From Perca fluviatilis (taxonomy: Eukaryota; Chordata; Actinopteri; Perciformes; Percidae), in contig NC_053121.1 of the NCBI RefSeq assembly GCF_010015445.1, positions 32,069,934 through 32,133,933 of the forward strand: DNA of 64,000 bases, in the 5' to 3' direction. Shown here piece by piece: positions 60,083 through 64,000 of the stretch (its first letter is position 1; each line of letters begins with the position of its first letter). A program made the translations under genes and the position numbers. The notes under the pieces were generated by a model. That model searched no databases. It had not been told where the DNA came from and saw only the letters and a program-made list of their open reading frames with translations.

Positions 60083-61666
60083 GTCCAGAATTTAGAATTA
60101 GCTACACCCCTGGTGTTGATTACTTTTATTGTATTTATTGCTATTAGTATTTGTTGCAACCGTGGCCCGTTATCCTGTGTAAAGTTTTAACCAACCTCGA
60201 TGCCCTATGGCTTGCAACCTGGCCACATGACAGTGTTGCAGGTGACCCTGTATTGGCGGCAGGGAACAAGGGAGAATGATTTTTATATTTTATTACTTAG
60301 TTTTGTTTTTTTACACATCTCTCTCCGTATGAAAACTCGACGAGGGAGCTGATTAGTCGAGCGTTTTGCGGATGGCTCGCACATTGTTGTCGAAGTGATG
60401 CACGAATGGGCGCATTGAGCACGTTTCAGTCCTCAGACTTGGCAGTCCGACTACCTAAAGCTTTGGCTTTAATTACATTCCTGGGATTTCAGACTTGTTT
60501 GAGAGAAGAGGGAGGCAGGGTCGAAAGGAGTAGGAGGTTGGGGGGGGGTCATGCAGGAGGACACGGTTGTTGTCAGCTCAGAGCTAGAAGCTTGTTAAAA
60601 TCACCTGTCTTCCTATCTGCCCCGAGTGACATCTGGTTTCACACACACCTTTAACTCACACTCAGCCCAGAATATTGCTGCCGGCTCTCCTTACTAACCT
60701 CTGCCATCACTTTCCTGAACAGAAGCAACATTTGATACTGTAATCACAGTGTTGTCTCGAAAGAGAAGAAGGGCTTAACTTGCTCCTGAAGGAAGGTGTG
60801 ATGCTACTCCACTTCTCTCTCTTTTTTTTTCAATTTATGATCAAGCCCTGACAGGAAAAGACCTGGAGGATTGATTGCACCCTGTCACATGCACTGAGTC
60901 AGTTCCAGGCCTTGTTTGTAGCCTTGCTGAAAAGCTGAAGCCTCTCAGTTGTTTTCACAGCTTTTTATTTTTTATTTTTTACATTTCAATATAAAGAGAT
61001 TTAATTCCAAAAAGATTTTTGCTATAGAGGTGAGAAAAATCTTGACCACACAGACACTCATTTAGTCAACAAAATGTTTTATTTAAGATATTGCCAGTGA
61101 GCATGTGTACACATTTACTCATGTCTTACGCAAGCTTCAAGTTTTGGAAAAGTTCTAAATCCATGGCAAATTGTGCATTATGTCTTTTTAATCTACTGTC
61201 ATAATGATCCTACTTTATATAGTCTTACATATATAGGCTACATGCATATTTTGTCTATATGGGAGCTTTAGCTGAATCCATTAAAGAAATGATCCTGCAG
61301 CTAGCTTTTCAGTATTCCAAACTCTTTGGTAATGCTGCCTCTGTAGAGATTATTATGGCTCTATAAAAATAAACGCGGTGGGACATCTTTTAGACTTCCC
61401 AACTCGCTGCCTTGTTAGCTAAGTCCACTTACTTGGTTGGATGGGGTTGAATAAAAGTGTAAGTTTAAGTAAGTGTAATATTACAGGATTTAGGAATGAA
61501 TCAAAATGTATGTTCAACAAAACATACACATTAGGAAACAAAGGATCAAAAGACTTCATCAAATAGGCTGGTGCAGGCTGAATCCATACGATCAGAAATC
61601 TATGCCCAGATAACAAAAACTCAAACATAAATCAGTGTTTTCTTCTCTGTGTCCTCTCAGTAATAT
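60080..61666. other. intronic sequence, nothing recognised
   Basis: Non-coding, unique in appearance. G8 run near 60540-60549. Confidence 0.4.
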
Positions 61667-61735
61667 TCACACACACACACACACACACTCACACACACAC
61701 ACACACACACACTCTCACTCACTCACACACACACC
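61667..61735. repeat. (CA)n microsatellite, interrupted
   Basis: CA arrays with CTCA interruptions. Confidence 0.9.
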
Positions 61736-61801
61736 TGTGTTGATCAAATTAGTCTCGTGAAGTGAGACACATTTTTCAAAAACATCTGGTGTCGTACTCA
61801 C

Positions 61802-61891
61802 TGATGAGTGTTTTTCCCCGGCTGGAGAGACAACCAAGCTGATCACAGCTCCGTTGGTGGGTATAAGAATGGGGACTTCATATTTCTGCGC
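61802..61891 (-). other. candidate orphan exon on the minus strand
   Basis: On the minus strand a 90-nt segment preceded by GATTGCACAG and followed by GTGAGTAC has no stop and is phase 0-0. It reads AQKYEVPILIPTNGAVISLV then VSPAGEKHSS. I do not recognise the protein. The polypyrimidine tract upstream of the acceptor is weak (interrupted by an A7 run), and AFG2A lies on the other strand, so this may be chance. Confidence 0.25.
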
Positions 61892-62319
61892 CTGTGCAAT
61901 CAGCATATTTTTTTGGAACCACGTATAAAAAAATCTTCACTGGTCGTAGCAACCGGTACTGCAGCTTCCCTGTTGACTGAAAATTACATTGTGCAAATGT
62001 CCTGATATTTTCATTGAATATAATATAAATGTTGTTTTTTTTACTGCTCTCCTTTGCCAACGGTTGAGCATGTACAGATTAAAGAAAGGCTTTTCTGTTT
62101 GCTGTTCCTCAGATGCACACACATTGATGTGTGTCCTTCAGTATAGCCTGTTTGGAATAAACAGGAAAGGAACTGAGTCACTGAGTGCACAACTTATAGA
62201 AACTCATTAAGCTTCATTAACCGAGTGTGCTGCAGACCTCCCTGTGCTGTGTGATTGACAGGGGACCTCTAGGAGGTGAAGTGCAAAAACACCACAGCAA
62301 TGAGCACTTAGCAGATGTT
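61892..62319. other. intronic sequence, nothing recognised
   Basis: Non-coding. Confidence 0.4.
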
Positions 62320-62330
62320 GACAAGTTCTT

Positions 62331-62529
62331 TTTTTTTAAAGATTATTTTGTGGGCATTTTAGGCCTTTATTTGACAGGACAGCTGAAGACATGAAAGGGG
62401 AGAGAGAGAGAGGGGGAATCACACACAGCAAAGGGCTGCAGGTCGGAGTCGAACCCGGGTCCCGCTGCGTCAAGGAGTAAACCTCTATATATGGGCGCCC
62501 GCTCTACCAACTGAGCTATCTGGGCGCCC
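62331..62529 (-). repeat. tRNA-derived SINE with 11-bp target duplication
   Basis: Same family and orientation as 13386-13580. Read on the minus strand: GGGCGCCCAGATAGCTCAGT, GGTAGAGCGGGCGCCC, CCCGGGTTCGACTCCGACCT, then AAATAAAGGCCTAAAATGCC and an A-rich tail. The perfect target duplication GACAAGTTCTT at 62320-62330 and 62530-62540 marks it as a recent insertion. Confidence 0.9.
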
Positions 62530-62569
62530 GACAAGTTCTTGACAAAAGAAATCAGGATTTCCCCGCATG

Positions 62570-63936
62570 CAGAGGTGGAAAGTAATGAAATACATTTACT
62601 CACATTACTGTATTGAGTAGTATTGTTGTGCATTTTGTATTTGCAAAACGAACGTGCGAACGTGTGCAGCTTCTTCTTCTCTGGTTGGTATACATCCATG
62701 GGTCAGGTCAGACCCAAGGATGTGTCGGCAAGCCGCGAACTGAGCTCAGGAGACGTTAGCACGGACGTGAATGAGCTGTTATCCCTCAAAAATGATAGCT
62801 AATGGGAAAGAAAGAGGTCGATACAGAGTGCCGAGTTTTTAACCAAACATGGACTTCTAAGTATTTATTTACTGAAGTCAAAGGTAAAGCTGTGTGCTTA
62901 GTTTGCGGAGAACAGATCGCTGTGTTAAAGGATTATAATTTGAATTGCCACTACAATACTAAACATGCAGAGAAATTCAACAACTTGACTGATGCAGAGC
63001 GGGCACGGACATCTGAAGCTTTGCTTTGCTTTGCTACATGGCAAAAGCAACAAGGCATCCAGGGATGCAGCAGTCAAGACCAGATTTGTGATATCTCACA
63101 AAATCCCAAAAAACAGTAAGTAAGTAAGTAAAGGGGAGTTTATTAAAGAGTGTTTGGTGGACTCTGCTGCGCTAATATACCCAGAGAAAAAAGAGACGTT
63201 TGAGAACGTGCTGCCTGACATAAAGAATTGAGTTTAGCCTATTGGTCTGGCCCTCCACAACAGTCCCTGTTTCTCATGTGGCCCCTTGGGAATATGAATT
63301 GCCCACCCCTTGCCGTTGGACAACGTATGTAGGAGACTGGCTAAGTTAATTCACATACATCTAATTAGCTCATACGGGCTACTTAGGTGTGTAGAAGCTA
63401 GCTGCTAGTCTGGGCTGTGAACATTAGGATCTAACCCATTTGTGGAGTCAAAAGACATGATTTGGCCTTGATTTGCATTATAACTGTTGTTTATGTTTGT
63501 GAAGAAAAGAAGGATGGCCCTCAGAACTAACAATGTATGACACTGTCACTTTCAATTGATTGTTTGAAAATATTTTATGGGATGGTCTGAACTGAAATTA
63601 CACAGTATACCTTTCTAAGGGTTTTAAATGTCATGTGTGACATGTGTTATGTTGTTATTACATGTGTATACATTTGTATAGATGTTTATACATTTGTATA
63701 TATTTTTCTTTAATTACAAACAAAATAGTTTTGGATTTATGACCCCTTGTCCTATTTTCATTACATGGGAGAGATCCCCCCCCCCCGCCCTGTTTTACAG
63801 TTGTTTTTTTATGTAACTAAGTAACTTTTACTTAAAGTACATTTTAAACTTGAACTACTTATTACTTGAGTAATATTTCATCAAAGTATTGGTACTTTTA
63901 CTTGAGTACAATATTTTAGTACTTTTTCCACCTCTG
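62570..63936. mobile_element. composite hAT element (CAGAGGTGG termini)
   Basis: Terminal inverted repeats CAGAGGTGGAAAGTA ... TACTTTTTCCACCTCTG. The 8-bp target duplication is CCCGCATG (62562-62569) and CCCACATG (63937-63944), one mismatch. The sub-terminal TACTTGAGTAA-like words at the right are typical. Inside is a second, different hAT-derived sequence, about 62700-63311, with a zinc-finger ORF and a right end ATTGCCCACCCCTTG. This suggests one element nested in another. Confidence 0.8.
62802..63119 (+). pseudogene. hAT-derived zinc-finger ORF fragment (GTF2IRD2-like)
   Basis: 105-codon frame starting MGKKEVDTECRVFNQTWTSK and containing a zinc-finger-like pattern: CLVC, then a spacer, then HYNTKH. 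The order KGKAVCLVCGE ... LNCHYNTKHAEKF is that of the N-terminus of GTF2IRD2-like, Charlie-type hAT proteins abundant in fish. The frame ends after SQNPKKQ. Just downstream, at about 63133-63230, another piece encodes GEFIKECLVDSAALIYPEKK and then stops, so the central transposase core has been deleted. Full proteins of this class run to several hundred residues, so this is a remnant. Confidence 0.75.
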
Positions 63937-63944
63937 CCCACATG

Positions 63945-64000
63945 AACACAGTGAGAGCAGAACTGAAAGTTGCTGTTTAGATGCAGAGCACGTTGAGGTG
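63945..64000. other. intronic end of window
   Basis: Short non-coding remainder after the hAT target duplication. Confidence 0.4.

Noticed and set aside
55739..62330. A downstream AFG2A exon encoding the C-terminus
   Set aside because: I looked for a segment like the conserved VAVCREAAL motif after an acceptor and found none.
62440..62529. A tRNA gene on the minus strand (also at 13490-13580 and 13975-14060)
   Set aside because: Box A and box B are present but are joined to a SINE body and A-rich tail, and two of the three copies have target duplications.
62802..63119. A host GTF2IRD2-type gene
   Set aside because: It lies inside hAT termini with a target duplication and is cut off before the transposase core; a transposon remnant explains it.

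Overview
This is vertebrate nuclear DNA, almost certainly from a ray-finned (percomorph-like) teleost. The evidence is one spliced exon of a conserved eukaryotic gene in a sea of non-coding DNA, very long (TG/CA)n microsatellites, tRNA-derived SINEs of fish type, and many hAT, Tc1 and other cut-and-paste transposon remnants typical of fish genomes. No bacterial operon, CRISPR array, phage or stand-alone tRNA/rRNA gene is visible.

The only host protein-coding sequence I can defend is a 165-bp, phase 0-0 exon at 55574-55738 on the + strand. It encodes 55 residues of the second AAA+ domain of AFG2A (SPATA5), from the arginine-finger segment to the SGAE motif. I could not find the flanking exons of the gene. 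On that reading, at least 55 kb upstream and 8 kb downstream are introns of AFG2A, and the window is a slice through a very large gene.

Layout. 1-2.7 kb: unique intron with GA and TG arrays. 2.7-4.2 kb: cluster of nested DNA transposons, including a deleted hAT element with a transposase remnant. 4.2-9.3 kb: unique intron, a large palindrome, one old SINE and two large TG arrays. 9.3-14.2 kb: a non-autonomous transposon, a hAT-type MITE and two SINEs. 17.2-17.9 kb: an unclassified insertion with an 11-bp target duplication. 19-27.6 kb: mostly unique intron with one small MITE. 29.3-31.2 kb: two MITEs and a LINE 3' end. 32.4-32.6 kb: a 257-bp TG array. 36.1-36.7 kb: a non-autonomous hAT with a perfect target duplication. 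40-48.5 kb: more MITEs, a broken histone H4 copy inside a transposon-like repeat, and a hAT nested in another element. 48.7-58 kb: largely unique intron around the exon. 58.3-64 kb: AT-rich arrays, a Tc1-type foldback element, a SINE and a composite hAT with a zinc-finger ORF fragment.

Nothing here forms an operon or multi-gene system. What is interesting is the transposon stratigraphy (nesting, target duplications, gene-fragment capture), several strong palindromes, and a few homeodomain-motif-bearing unique stretches that may be conserved enhancers. Repeat family names are from memory of fish repeats, and no database search was possible.
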